Positions 16,983-26,543 of a stretch of 64,000 nucleotides of DNA are shown piece by piece (the stretch's first letter is position 1; the number at the start of each line of letters is the position of its first letter). The notes under the pieces were generated by a model that did no database searches, had not been told where the DNA came from, and saw only the letters and a list, made by a program, of their open reading frames with translations. A program made the position numbers and the translations under genes. The stretch comes from DYMC01 sp035406705 (GTDB lineage: Bacteria > Verrucomicrobiota > Lentisphaeria > Victivallales > GWF2-50-93). The stretch lies in assembly GCA_964426675.1 (NCBI GenBank), contig CAYRRM010000002.1, positions 1 to 64,000 of the forward strand, written 5' to 3'.

Positions 16983-19900
16983 TTACCATCTGTAGTATCT
17001 ATATGGGTCATCTTCAGCAATTGGGTTTTGTAGATAGTAAGAGTTAATCCATGGAGCTGATTTTCTTTTTATCCTTGGTTGTTCTCTGAATCCTCCATTC
17101 ATATAAGTATCATTAACTTTTACAACGAGAGTGTTTTTTTCTTTTTTTCTTAGGATTTCTGTTTTGAATGTATAAGTTCTTGGAGCATTCCAATAGTTTT
17201 TTGGATTTGTAGTTTTTGTGAGCTCTCCGAGAAATTGTTCATTGAGCCACGTCCATGATTCATCATCTATTCCACCCAATTCAAGGGTGAGTTCATCTTC
17301 ATTTTCAAATTCTTGTGGGAGAGTAAATTTCAATCTATACCAGAAAAAACCATCATATCCATTTAAATCTTTTCTTAGTAAGTCAAACATTCCAGGAACT
17401 AATATGGGTTCCCATGTAGAATCATCAAAGTTTTCTTTCATCCAACCTGCAGATTCTCCTATATTATCTTTATCAGGTACACCTTTCCAATCTTTAACTA
17501 ATCTTAAAATTGAAGATGAAGGAGTTCTTGCGAAATTCGCAAGTAATTGAGTTGTCATTGTTGCGTGAAGATTTGCCAATAGCCTTGAAATAAGGAAACA
17601 GTTCCTGCGATATGTTGTCCTTTGATATGGTTTTGTTGTATAATCAATATTCCATGGTGCTATTTGAACTAAAGCGACAGTACCATTACCTACTTTTAGG
17701 ATTTTAAGCATTTCTACTGAATCTCTGTCTTTTTCTGTAAAGGCATCAAAGCTGAATTTTCCTCTAAAATGCAATTCAGAGTTTGAGATTCCATTAAGTT
17801 CTTTTGCTGTCATATTCTCCATTGTGGATGAAAACCCTGTGAAGTGCTCCATTTTTAGCATATTTGGTAGAATATTTGATATTGTTTTTTCATCAAGTCC
17901 TATTGTGAGTAAGTTTGCTCCTTGATATACCAGATCTTTTAGCGATGAAGATTTGCTATTTGGGCCGATTACAACGAGAGAGTTAAGAGGTGTAATTTTT
18001 TCATTATTGAGCTTAGAAAACTTAACTCCAAGAGCCTCAAGAAGATTTGCACCTTCCTGATTTCCATCATAATAAACAGATCTTATTTTTTCAATATGGA
18101 CTTTATCGAGATATTTGACTATATTTTTTGTAATTTGGAGAGCAACCGGGTCATTTTCGGTTCTTCCTGAGACATCAAGCTGACAGAAAATAATTTTTTT
18201 ATTCCCTTCAGAATATTCAATAAGAGGAGAGTATTGTAAATCAAAGCCACAATCAACAATGGGCAACCAGTTACCTCGTTCTGGTTTTTCTATTACGATT
18301 GAAGCTACATTTCCACTATTCCCACAACGCCATACTCGAGTATTCAAAAAGCCACACCATTCCCATTGAGGATCGTGCTCTTCAAATTCCTCTAAATCAG
18401 TGAGATAAGGAGGAGTAAGCGTGGATTCTCCACGCCAATCCCTTAGCATGTCCTCATCTATGCCAGTCAGAACAGGATGATTTTTACTTCTAATAAAGAG
18501 ATTGCGAAAACCATAAATATTTATTCGGAAACCCAGTTTATTTGACAAAGAAATTTCATTTTGTTCAAATACAATCATTTTTAGTGGTTTATCACTCTTT
18601 GAAAAATCGTGATTAGCATCTTTTTCCTGAAGGGCATTTTTGCCGATTATGAGAATCCTATTTTCATCGGGTTCAAAGTCTGAGTATGAAACAATTTTTT
18701 TATAGTTTATAGAAGATTCATCAAATAGGCGTGTTGTATCACCTTTTGGATCAAATAGATATACTTCTGAATCAATATTAATATTTGCAAGATTGAGTTT
18801 AAGTATATTGAAAGAGAAAATATCACTACATTTCCATTTTTCTTCAAAGTTAAATTCTGCAATCATTTTCAGTGATTGTTTTTTTTCTGGAGCTTTGAAT
18901 TTGATAGGACAAAATTTGATTTCTCCTGGTTTTAGTTCAACTTCTCCTCTTCCTTCTATATTAGTTGACTCGATTTTCCAGGAATATTTACATTTAACAT
19001 TTTCTCTTGAGTCATTGATAATGACCAGTTGTTTGGCGATATTTTCTCCCGGGAGAAAGTTATGAGACTTATCTGTGAACTTTGGATATCCACCTACAAA
19101 ACCAAGGTATTCCATATTATTTTTAAGGAATATTTTCCCAAGTGAAGATGGGATGAAATTACTTTCATCTCCTGGATCATTTATAAACTGAGCCCCTGAA
19201 TGAAAAAAGTCAGGTACAATACCTGGCTTTTGCAGTGTTTTGTATTTTAAGGGGTTATCTTTATCTGGAGTTTCTTTTACTCTTTGCCATAGAGAAGCTT
19301 GATCCCATGGAAGTATTGAAGAAACCCCCCAGGCTCTATGTGAACGCCAGTTGTCGGAAGCATAGTATGAGGTAATTTCCCTATAATTTTCTTCCATTGA
19401 TGAAAGAGTTGGCACAAAAATGCTCCAATGGAAAGGCTTCCCTATCGCAAAATTTTTTTCTTCCGCTTCAATAAGTTCAATTTTTTTAGGAGTCATATTA
19501 TAGGCTTTTTCTCCTGTTATTGCTGCTGAAAATTCGCTATCCCAAACACTTTGATATGCCAGGCATCTCCAGATGAATTCAGGTCCTCGATAACTTGACC
19601 ATGAAGCGATATGAGGGAGCCCCCATTCTACAAAGAAAAAGGGTTTTACTCCATTTTTGCTCCAATGTTCTAACCACTCAGAACGTTCCTGTCGTGGGGC
19701 CCAGTTAAGATAACAATTTACAGTGTATATATCTCCAAGATTTCCACACTGATGATGGTAAACAGGTCTGGTTGGATCAATTTTTTTTGCTATAGAAGCA
19801 GCTTTTTCAGATTTTTCTCTTCTTTCTATATAAGAACCTTTTTTACCTTTTTCAATTTCACTTTTTAGTCTCTCTGGCATATATGTTCCATCTAATTTTA

Positions 19901-22298
19901 GAGGATTCTGATCCCCATGGTAGCCATTTGCATTATGATTCATTGCATACATTATTATTGATGGATGGTTTTTAACACGTGAAATAAGCCATTCGGTGAT
20001 TTCTGCATAACTTTTTACTGCAGATTCGTTATTAAACCAGTCAAAATTTTTGACATGCGGTAATGAGAATGAAAGCAGTATTCCACTCTGGTCTGCGGCT
20101 TCAAGAATTGAGTCCATATATGACACGTCGCCAGGAGCAAAATCATAATTGCCTGTAATAAAAAAATTAAAACCATATGCTTTCATTCTTTTACAAAGAT
20201 TAATTCCAGCTGAAAAATCACATTTATCGGCAAAATCGGCAATGCTGTTTACCCATAGAGCTCTTAATCTTATCAATTTACCATTTAGAAAAAAGTTTTT
20301 ACCATCTATTTTAAATTCCCTAAAACCAAATTTTACAGGAAAAAATTCATCTATTTTTTCACCCTTTTCATTTTGAAGGGTTATTTTGGTTGAGTAAAGA
20401 TTATGGGGAGCATTTGTATCCCATAAGAGAGGATCTTTCCATTCATCTGAAAGGATATAAGTATCATTTTCATCTGAAAAAACGATTTTATCTGATTTGA
20501 AAAATTTTATTTGTTTATTAGAAGCATCAAAAATTTCTGAAGAGAGAAAATAATTTCCTGGTATAACTCTGGCAACTTTTATTTTAAAAGTAATCTTTTT
20601 TTCGGATACAGAAGTAATTACGTGAACATCCGTGATAGAATTTGTTTTGGGTTCTGAATACAGAAAAAGATCTCCAGTTATTCCCTTGAGTTTAACGACT
20701 GCTTTACTGGCAATAACGCGATCTGGAGCCATAAAAACTTTTTTTTCAGCCTCGAGAGGCCTTGCTGTAACAAGTAAAGTTAATCTATGTTTTTTACCGG
20801 GGATTACTGAATCGGTAATATCAAAATTTCCTCCTGGAAACCATTTTTCTCCAATATATTTTCTATCAATAAATATTTTTGCGTGTGTTTGTAACATTGT
20901 AAAATCGAGGTAAATTTTTCTATCATTCCAGGAGAGAGGTACCTCAATTTCTCTTTCATACCAGAGTTGCTCTATATTTTTTCCATTGAGCATATCTTCT
21001 GCCATTGGAGGAAAAAGAAATTTTTGCGTTGACTCTTTTAATGTCCAATCTGTTGTTGGCCAAATACCGGGAACCTTAAACCACCCCCATCCAACTCCTT
21101 CTGGAGGAGGGATTTCTTCATTTTTTACTTCGGGTATAACCCTCCATAGGCCATTAATACAAATCTTTTCTCTGCTAAAATTTGTAAGTTTCCATGCTTG
21201 ATTAATATCCCATGGATTTTTGTCAGCGGTTTCTGGCAGAGGCATATCACCTTTAAAATTGAGGGAAGTTAATTTTACAGTAATATCTGAGAATTCAACT
21301 TGACCTGAAGTGCCAAAATTAGCCGGATTCAGGATCAGGGCTGTTGCTCCAGGAGGGATTTTATAATCGCGCTCACAGTAAATCCAATCATCAGAAGATC
21401 CCGACCAATTAAAAACATCAGGCCAATCTCCTACTCTATTTCCAGAGTCATCTGCGAAATTCATCGCCATCCTGGCATTTTGCCAGTTTTCTTTATCTGG
21501 AATCACATTTTTGTATCTTGCTTTAAATGAAATTTTTAATGTTCTCCATGTAGGTTCAAGTTCTATAATTTTCTGAAGGCTTTTTTTTCCTCCTTCTATC
21601 ATAAGCCATCGCTTTCCATTCTCAGAAGGATAACTTATTCCATCTCTTTTAGTCCAGCCATCGGGGAGATCATCATTGTTAGAGTCTTCTTTAAAATCAC
21701 CATTATTAAGAATATTACTGTTTAGCTTTTTGAAGTCGGAATCATCCGGTTCATAACGGTCTTTTTTTATTTTGCTTACAGTCAGATTGATCTCGCTAAA
21801 TTCAACAATTCCATTTTTCCCAAAATTCGCTGGTTGAAGGAGGAGATAATCCGCACCTTCCGGTATTTTATATTCGCGTTCAAAATATACCCAACCATTT
21901 GAATTTCCTATTTCGCCCCATACGTCTGGCCAATTTCCTACCCTTTTCCCATTTTTATCATTGAAAACCATAGCCATCCTGGCCGTTTTCCAATCTTGAT
22001 CGCCTACTTCGACATCTTTATACCTGACTTTAAAGGATAGCTTCAATTGCATCCATGAATTTTTTAGTGGAATTTTTGTTGCGGCAAAATGATTTCCTCC
22101 TTCTATTTTTAATAACCTTTTGCCGCTTTCAATAGGATATGAAATACCTTCAGATACCTCCCATCCATCAGGTATCCCGTTATTATCCCTATCAATACTA
22201 AAATCTGAATTAAGAATAATGTTTTCTCCTGGAAGAAAAAGGGGAAATATAACAAATATGAATAAAATCACTGGTAAAGTGTGAAAGGATGATTTCAT
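16983..22298 (-). CDS. Giant secreted GH2-like multidomain glycosidase
   Basis: About 1771 aa with a signal peptide (residues 1-25). Two tandem near-identical beta-sandwich modules (about 26-185 and 195-345) each begin with an N-F-D-G-IPDGW pattern and resemble carbohydrate-binding modules. A GH2 sugar-binding domain follows (about 390-540), then an immunoglobulin-like domain, then a TIM barrel (about 650-990) with NHPSIIMYAMNHNANG. The usual GNE acid/base after NHPSIIMW is absent; FFFVEWGLPH could supply the nucleophile. After further beta domains the protein ends with a second GH2-type binding module (about 1600-1760). Start ATG 22298 follows GGAG; the in-frame ATG 22310 contains that site. 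It heads the structural part of the operon, 24 bp after the regulator. Confidence 0.78.
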   Translation of the reverse strand: MKSSFHTLPVILFIFVIFPLFLPGENIILNSDFSIDRDNNGIPDGWEVSEGISYPIESGKRLLKIEGGNHFAATKIPLKNSWMQLKLSFKVRYKDVEVGDQDWKTARMAMVFNDKNGKRVGNWPDVWGEIGNSNGWVYFEREYKIPEGADYLLLQPANFGKNGIVEFSEINLTVSKIKKDRYEPDDSDFKKLNSNILNNGDFKEDSNNDDLPDGWTKRDGISYPSENGKRWLMIEGGKKSLQKIIELEPTWRTLKISFKARYKNVIPDKENWQNARMAMNFADDSGNRVGDWPDVFNWSGSSDDWIYCERDYKIPPGATALILNPANFGTSGQVEFSDITVKLTSLNFKGDMPLPETADKNPWDINQAWKLTNFSREKICINGLWRVIPEVKNEEIPPPEGVGWGWFKVPGIWPTTDWTLKESTQKFLFPPMAEDMLNGKNIEQLWYEREIEVPLSWNDRKIYLDFTMLQTHAKIFIDRKYIGEKWFPGGNFDITDSVIPGKKHRLTLLVTARPLEAEKKVFMAPDRVIASKAVVKLKGITGDLFLYSEPKTNSITDVHVITSVSEKKITFKIKVARVIPGNYFLSSEIFDASNKQIKFFKSDKIVFSDENDTYILSDEWKDPLLWDTNAPHNLYSTKITLQNEKGEKIDEFFPVKFGFREFKIDGKNFFLNGKLIRLRALWVNSIADFADKCDFSAGINLCKRMKAYGFNFFITGNYDFAPGDVSYMDSILEAADQSGILLSFSLPHVKNFDWFNNESAVKSYAEITEWLISRVKNHPSIIMYAMNHNANGYHGDQNPLKLDGTYMPERLKSEIEKGKKGSYIERREKSEKAASIAKKIDPTRPVYHHQCGNLGDIYTVNCYLNWAPRQERSEWLEHWSKNGVKPFFFVEWGLPHIASWSSYRGPEFIWRCLAYQSVWDSEFSAAITGEKAYNMTPKKIELIEAEEKNFAIGKPFHWSIFVPTLSSMEENYREITSYYASDNWRSHRAWGVSSILPWDQASLWQRVKETPDKDNPLKYKTLQKPGIVPDFFHSGAQFINDPGDESNFIPSSLGKIFLKNNMEYLGFVGGYPKFTDKSHNFLPGENIAKQLVIINDSRENVKCKYSWKIESTNIEGRGEVELKPGEIKFCPIKFKAPEKKQSLKMIAEFNFEEKWKCSDIFSFNILKLNLANINIDSEVYLFDPKGDTTRLFDESSINYKKIVSYSDFEPDENRILIIGKNALQEKDANHDFSKSDKPLKMIVFEQNEISLSNKLGFRINIYGFRNLFIRSKNHPVLTGIDEDMLRDWRGESTLTPPYLTDLEEFEEHDPQWEWCGFLNTRVWRCGNSGNVASIVIEKPERGNWLPIVDCGFDLQYSPLIEYSEGNKKIIFCQLDVSGRTENDPVALQITKNIVKYLDKVHIEKIRSVYYDGNQEGANLLEALGVKFSKLNNEKITPLNSLVVIGPNSKSSSLKDLVYQGANLLTIGLDEKTISNILPNMLKMEHFTGFSSTMENMTAKELNGISNSELHFRGKFSFDAFTEKDRDSVEMLKILKVGNGTVALVQIAPWNIDYTTKPYQRTTYRRNCFLISRLLANLHATMTTQLLANFARTPSSSILRLVKDWKGVPDKDNIGESAGWMKENFDDSTWEPILVPGMFDLLRKDLNGYDGFFWYRLKFTLPQEFENEDELTLELGGIDDESWTWLNEQFLGELTKTTNPKNYWNAPRTYTFKTEILRKKEKNTLVVKVNDTYMNGGFREQPRIKRKSAPWINSYYLQNPIAEDDPYRYYRW

Positions 22299-22322
22299 TT
22301 TTTTCTCCATTTTTTTTATTAT

Positions 22323-23426
22323 TTATATTTTTTGGATGGCAACATTCTTTATGGTGGAAATAGTTTGACCTTTTATAAAAATAGGGTTAAATAAAATGTA
22401 TCTTTCATGAATATTATTTTTATTAAATAACAAATCTACTGCTGCCTTTCCCATTTCCGCAAGAGGTTGAACCATACACGTCATAAGCAACCCTGTTTCA
22501 TCATTGAAATTAGCAGAAGCCTTGTAATTTATTATTGACAGTTCATCAGGAATAATTAGTCCATTGTTAAGCAATTCAGAAACATATTTTGTTACAAAAT
22601 CATAGCCAACGATTATAGCAGCAGTATAGTTTCTATTTGAAATAAATTCTCTCGCATATTTTATCCCTTCATTTGAATGATCTTTATATTTTATAATTAA
22701 AGTAGGATCTAATTTGAGACCAGAACTTTTTATGCCATTTTTGTAACCTTCTATTCGTGCTAACGCAGATGGAATGTGATTAAAATTCTTTGTAATATCA
22801 AAAAATGCAATACGTTGGTGTCCCATTGATACAAGTTTTTTAACGGCGGTATATATACAATACTCATGATTTACCTCAACATATGGAATATTTGCCCCAT
22901 CAGACGGAGTACCGATACTAACGCAAGGAATATTCTTTCTCAAAATAGGCTCTACAAATTTTTTATCTGAAAGAGAACCTGAGAGAATCACTCCACTACA
23001 ACTATCTTTTTTTATACTATGTTCTACATAAGTTATAAAATCATTAGCTAAAGGAATATTTTTTAGGAAAACAGGACAGTCCTTATCAAGCAATCCTTCA
23101 TGAACTCCAGACAAAATTTCAGTACCAAAGAAATCATGTATATGTGGATTTACGGTTATAACATAAACTGGTTTAATTAATGGTGCTGGTACTTCTGTTT
23201 TTGACTTTATTACAACGGTTCCTTTTCCTTGAATACGTTTTAAATAACCTTTCTCAACTAAAACTGAAATAGCAGCACGAACAGTAACCCGACTTGCTCC
23301 AGTCATAGCCATTAAGTCATTTTCAGATGGAATACAAATTCCAGGAGGATATAAACCTGTTTCAATGGCATTCAAAAGCCGTAACTCTATCTGTTTTTTC
23401 TTGCTATGAACCACTTCATTAATCAT
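22323..23426 (-). CDS. GntR/LacI hybrid transcriptional regulator (AraR-type)
   Basis: Of 367 aa. Residues 1-75 are a GntR winged helix (CIPSENDLMAMTGASRVTVR and GYLKRIQGKGTVV), and residues 88-360 are a LacI/periplasmic-binding sensor with GHQRIAFFDI and the usual end region. This architecture is typical of sugar-responsive regulators such as AraR. It is the first gene of the minus-strand operon with the GH2-like, deacetylase and GH16 genes, and its promoter region is shared divergently with the pseudopilin at 23708. It therefore probably controls both units in response to a sugar released from the glucan. No clear ribosome site precedes the ATG. Confidence 0.88.
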   Translation of the reverse strand: MINEVVHSKKKQIELRLLNAIETGLYPPGICIPSENDLMAMTGASRVTVRAAISVLVEKGYLKRIQGKGTVVIKSKTEVPAPLIKPVYVITVNPHIHDFFGTEILSGVHEGLLDKDCPVFLKNIPLANDFITYVEHSIKKDSCSGVILSGSLSDKKFVEPILRKNIPCVSIGTPSDGANIPYVEVNHEYCIYTAVKKLVSMGHQRIAFFDITKNFNHIPSALARIEGYKNGIKSSGLKLDPTLIIKYKDHSNEGIKYAREFISNRNYTAAIIVGYDFVTKYVSELLNNGLIIPDELSIINYKASANFNDETGLLMTCMVQPLAEMGKAAVDLLFNKNNIHERYILFNPIFIKGQTISTIKNVAIQKI

Positions 23427-23707
23427 ATTTTATTAAAAAGTTGTATTATTTAAATATAAGATATTAATTTATCTAAAAATTTCAAATACAAAAAATATTT
23501 TTTTATATTTTTAAATGTAATTACTTTATAATTAATAAGTTATATTCTTAAAAAAAAATAAAAATATTTTCTCTTTTAAAATTTGACTTTTAATTATTAT
23601 AATTTATATTTATAATAAAAAAATATATATTTGTATTATTAAATTATTATCAAAATGATTGATTTTTCCAGAAAAGAAGTTAACTATTAATTAAAATGGA
23701 GAAGAAT

Positions 23708-24472
23708 ATGAAAGCTTATCTTAAAAAAGAGAAAATCATAGTTTATAAAATCTCCTTTACTTTGATAGAATTACTTGTTGTTATCTCTATTATAGCTGTT
23801 TTATTAGCATTACTCCTTCCTTCTCTAAAAGCAGCCAAAGAGTTTGCAAAAAGTATTCAATGTAAAAATAATCTGAGGCAAATTGGGCTTACGATGTTTA
23901 ATTTTAGTTCAGAGCATGATGGTTACCTTCCGTGTACATTCACAAACGATAAGGTTTCTGATCATCAGGATGAGTTGTTTCCTGAAGATGCTTATATGCT
24001 TCCAACTGGTAATCCACGTTGGTTTCAAAATTCTCCCAGCAATACTTATTGGGAATATTTTAAATCTTGTGCCAAATTATTATGTCCTTCAAACGCCAGA
24101 CTAGATATTATTAGAACAAAAGCTTTGATAAATATTAATTCTGGTTCTGACGATGCAGTTACATATGCGGTATCTGATAGAATTTCCAGATGGCAGTGTT
24201 ATGGGGCCTCTGTTCATTACAAAGCAAAACTGGATAAAATAGATCCCAAAAAATTTATGTTTACTGACAGATCAGATTTTGCTACTACAACCGGTGGGGG
24301 ACAGACAACATTTTTTTACGCTAAGTCAGTAATGACCGCAACTTTTGAACAAATAGGTTGGCCTCATAAAGGGGTAAATTCAATTCACTTTGATGGACAT
24401 ATTGATTTTTTTCATTTTAATCACCGCCCAATTTCTCAAAATGACCCACCATTTCAGCCATGGTTATTTTAA
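23708..24472 (+). CDS. Pseudopilin-like protein with type IV pilin methylation motif
   Basis: About 254 aa. FTLIELLVVISIIAVLLALLLPSL is a class III (prepilin) signal with the conserved Glu5 after the cleavage site, followed by the family landmark CKNNLRQIG and, near the end, SIHFDGHIDFFHFN, the xDGH element of this Planctomycetes/Lentisphaerota pseudopilin family. The protein would be processed by a prepilin peptidase and placed in a pseudopilus or on the cell surface; no function is established. ATG 23708 is chosen because ATGGAG at 23696 provides the ribosome site. It lies divergent to the GntR/LacI regulator and upstream of a paralogue. Confidence 0.85.
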   Translation: MKAYLKKEKIIVYKISFTLIELLVVISIIAVLLALLLPSLKAAKEFAKSIQCKNNLRQIGLTMFNFSSEHDGYLPCTFTNDKVSDHQDELFPEDAYMLPTGNPRWFQNSPSNTYWEYFKSCAKLLCPSNARLDIIRTKALININSGSDDAVTYAVSDRISRWQCYGASVHYKAKLDKIDPKKFMFTDRSDFATTTGGGQTTFFYAKSVMTATFEQIGWPHKGVNSIHFDGHIDFFHFNHRPISQNDPPFQPWLF

Positions 24473-24611
24473 GAGGGGATTAATATTTTCAGGATTAATT
24501 AATACTTTCTCTTATTAGACCGTTCCAAAAAAAATCCTCGTTTTCCTATTGTTTTTAGAAGGGATTACTGTATAATTATGTATAATATAGACTACAAAAA
24601 TCTCTTTTTAT

Positions 24612-25391
24612 ATGAAAATTAAAGGTTTGTTTACATTGATAGAACTTTTAGTTGTAATTGCAATAATAGCAATCCTGGCCTCTCTTCTTCTTCCAGCCTT
24701 ACAAAGAGCTAAAGAAAGTGCGCGAACTATTGCATGTGTTGAAAATATGAAACAGATTGGTTATGCACATAATTGTTATATAAGCGATTTCAATGAGTAT
24801 ATTACTCCTTCGTATATGACTGATAATGGACAGAAACCATCATATAACTATCCTGCGTTTTGGAGTCCATGCTGGAGTTCATACGTTTTCTTGGGACAAT
24901 ATCTTTATACTGTAAAAGACCCTACGAACTATCTTAACTGTCCAAATGGTTATGGGTGGTGGGTTTTTATCGACCCTAAATTTAATTGCCCTACAGGTCA
25001 ACCTTTTTATGCTCCTTTAGGTTGGGATCATCTTGCTCAGATAAGATATGGGATGCGTACAGATATAGGATGGATTGGCAGTATTGCGGATTGGAATACT
25101 AAGATGGTTCATATTTCAAGGATTCAAAGCGCATCGCGAGAACCTCTGATATTTGATTGTATTATCGAAAGATTCTGTCCAGGTTATTCTTGTGAATTCT
25201 ATGGCACAAAAGATGGAACAGCAGATAATTGGGGCGCTGGAAATCCTACGTCTATGTACAATTGGGCAAGGAGGCATGGTGGAGGAAAGAATTCGGGTAA
25301 TATTTTATTTATTGATGGTCATGTTTTAACTTCTTCTAATGTAAGAAATATGTATTTATCAGGAGATATTCTCTGGAAATGGTATCCATAA
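24612..25391 (+). CDS. Pseudopilin-like protein, second copy
   Basis: Of 259 aa. FTLIELLVVIAIIAILASLLLPALQRAKESA is the prepilin segment at residues 6-40, CVENMKQIGYAHNCYISD follows it, and NILFIDGHVLTSSNV forms the xDGH element near the C terminus. The globular part is rich in Trp, Tyr and Cys. It has the same domain plan as the protein encoded 139 bp upstream but low similarity outside the two motifs. Between them lies ATTAGACCGTTCCAAAAA (24514-24531), a sequence repeated at 30687. Co-transcription with the upstream copy is possible. Confidence 0.85.
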   Translation: MKIKGLFTLIELLVVIAIIAILASLLLPALQRAKESARTIACVENMKQIGYAHNCYISDFNEYITPSYMTDNGQKPSYNYPAFWSPCWSSYVFLGQYLYTVKDPTNYLNCPNGYGWWVFIDPKFNCPTGQPFYAPLGWDHLAQIRYGMRTDIGWIGSIADWNTKMVHISRIQSASREPLIFDCIIERFCPGYSCEFYGTKDGTADNWGAGNPTSMYNWARRHGGGKNSGNILFIDGHVLTSSNVRNMYLSGDILWKWYP

Positions 25392-25487
25392 AATTCCCAT
25401 TTAGTCTTTTTATAGAGGAATGTCAATCAATATCTTTTTTTTATTATCTATATGTGACATATCAATTCCTGAAAGAGTCCTATTGTA

Positions 25488-25985
25488 GGGTCTGCTGAAA
25501 AAAGATTTTTGAGTTTTGGGCAAAAAGTTTTTTGCGCATACTTCTATATTTTATGAAAAATTTATCTTCATTCCCTATGCGTCTAAGCCTTCGGCTTGGA
25601 TCATGCTCTGACGATTGCGGTTGGTTTTCAGGTTCATTCCGAGAAGCCCCAGCTGCGTATCCAGCGCAGGACGCCCAAGCCTGGAAAGCTTCGAGGCGTA
25701 TTCACGCCCCTCCTCCCACGGAACCATGCCGGACATCTTCATCCACCTGTTATCCGGATCCAAGCCGCCACCAAAAGGAAAAATATTCTGGAACAGCTCT
25801 CCGGTATACCTATTCTTTTTTCTGTATATCTGAATGTCCTCCAATTTGACGGCTCAAGTGGGAGGTTTTTGAAGTGACATCTTGATATTCCTTGCAATTT
25901 AAACCATTTTTTGATAACATTATACTATATAAATATTTACTTATCAAGTTATTATATAATATTTTTTGAATTTTTCAGTAAAGCC
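25488..25985 (-). mobile_element. IS relic with degenerate terminal inverted repeats
   Basis: GGGTCTGCTGAAAAA (25488-25502) and TTTTTCAGTAAAGCC (25971-25985) are inverted and match at 12 of 15 positions. Between them lie a transposase N terminus on the minus strand and, near 25505-25560, a possible remnant of the transposase C-terminal end. At about 500 bp the element is far shorter than an intact IS of this type, so most of the transposase is deleted. It borders the cassette array on its truncated side. Confidence 0.65.
25575..25844 (-). pseudogene. Truncated transposase (IS1182/IS5-like N terminus)
   Basis: The 89-codon frame carries LFQNIFPFGGGLDPDNRW, VPWEE and LGRPALDTQLGLLGMNLK. In order and spacing these match the N-terminal region of IS1182-type DDE transposases (FPYGG-LDP-NRW, then IPW, then GRPA). 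The catalytic DDE domain is absent and the frame ends at an early stop. The G+C is higher than in neighbouring genes, as expected for an imported element. The exact IS family is uncertain. Confidence 0.6.
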
Positions 25986-26062
25986 TAAATAGTTTTCTGT
26001 TTAATATTCAATTTTTTAGGCGGATTTTTTTTTGAAAACCAAGTAGAAAGAGTCTTTTTTAA

Positions 26063-26117
26063 GGGCTGGCAATGGAGCTAAGCGGAATTACCGTCCGTGT
26101 GCAGCGCCTTGTTAGGC
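26063..26117 (-). repeat. attC site 1, truncated at its distal end
   Basis: Read on the minus strand it begins with GCCTAAC (26117-26111), the expected simple-site half, then an imperfect stem including GGTAATTCCGCTTAGC and CATTGCCAGCC that aligns to the central part of attC site 3. The closing GTTRRRY half is missing; the similarity stops at about 26063 and AT-rich sequence follows. It marks the end of the cassette encoding the small membrane protein. Confidence 0.6.
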
Positions 26118-26132
26118 ATTTTTGCTTCGCTT

Positions 26133-26462
26133 TCATCCAAACGCAAACCCAAGTATCATGAGAAAGATCGTGCCCACAAGAGATACAACTGATAACACAG
26201 TGCCCAAGATAGCAAAAATCTTATTTCTATCTTTCTGCAAGAGCCCACCAATACCCAAACCAAGGGCGAGAAGGTCACCCGAAAGGAAGGCAAAAAGAAA
26301 AAGGCCAAGCATAACCGCGCCAGCAGACTCTTCATCAATACCTCCTGGAATAGATGCTTCCATAACTGCGCCGATTACGATAATCAGGAAAATGAAGGTT
26401 CCTGAGACGATGCTTATGATGAATGATGCAATTCCAAGCCCTGAGTGTTTTTGCTCTTGCAT
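26133..26462 (-). CDS. Cassette-encoded small membrane protein
   Basis: Of 109 aa with about three membrane segments: one near residues 9-34, one near 46-70, and one near 82-105 with FAILGTVLSVVSLVGTIFLM. A short charged linker (LLQKDRNK) divides the last two. It resembles the small DUF4190-like membrane proteins often carried by integron cassettes; the function is unknown. AAGGA precedes the ATG. It is flanked by attC-type sites at 26063-26117 and 26485-26543, and its base composition is richer in G+C than the surrounding chromosome. Confidence 0.75.
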   Translation of the reverse strand: MQEQKHSGLGIASFIISIVSGTFIFLIIVIGAVMEASIPGGIDEESAGAVMLGLFLFAFLSGDLLALGLGIGGLLQKDRNKIFAILGTVLSVVSLVGTIFLMILGFAFG

Positions 26463-26484
26463 ATGTTAGTCCTTATTTTTTGAT

Positions 26485-26543
26485 GCCTAACGTGGGCATC
26501 AGCGGCGCGGTCCTTCCGCGTCCGCTGGAGTGCTTTGTTGGGC
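26485..26543 (-). repeat. attC recombination site 2 (59 bp)
   Basis: The boundaries are GCCTAAC (26485-26491) and GTTGGGC (26537-26543), the canonical inverted core half-sites. Between them AGCGGCGCGG and CCGCGTCCGCT pair with one extrahelical base, the structural hallmark of attC hairpins recognised by integron integrases. The upstream cassette gene ends inside the site, which is common in cassettes. Confidence 0.9.

Noticed and set aside
25532..25877. Several overlapping plus-strand frames in the IS relic
   Set aside because: They are shadows of the transposase fragment on the minus strand, whose protein has the recognisable family motifs.
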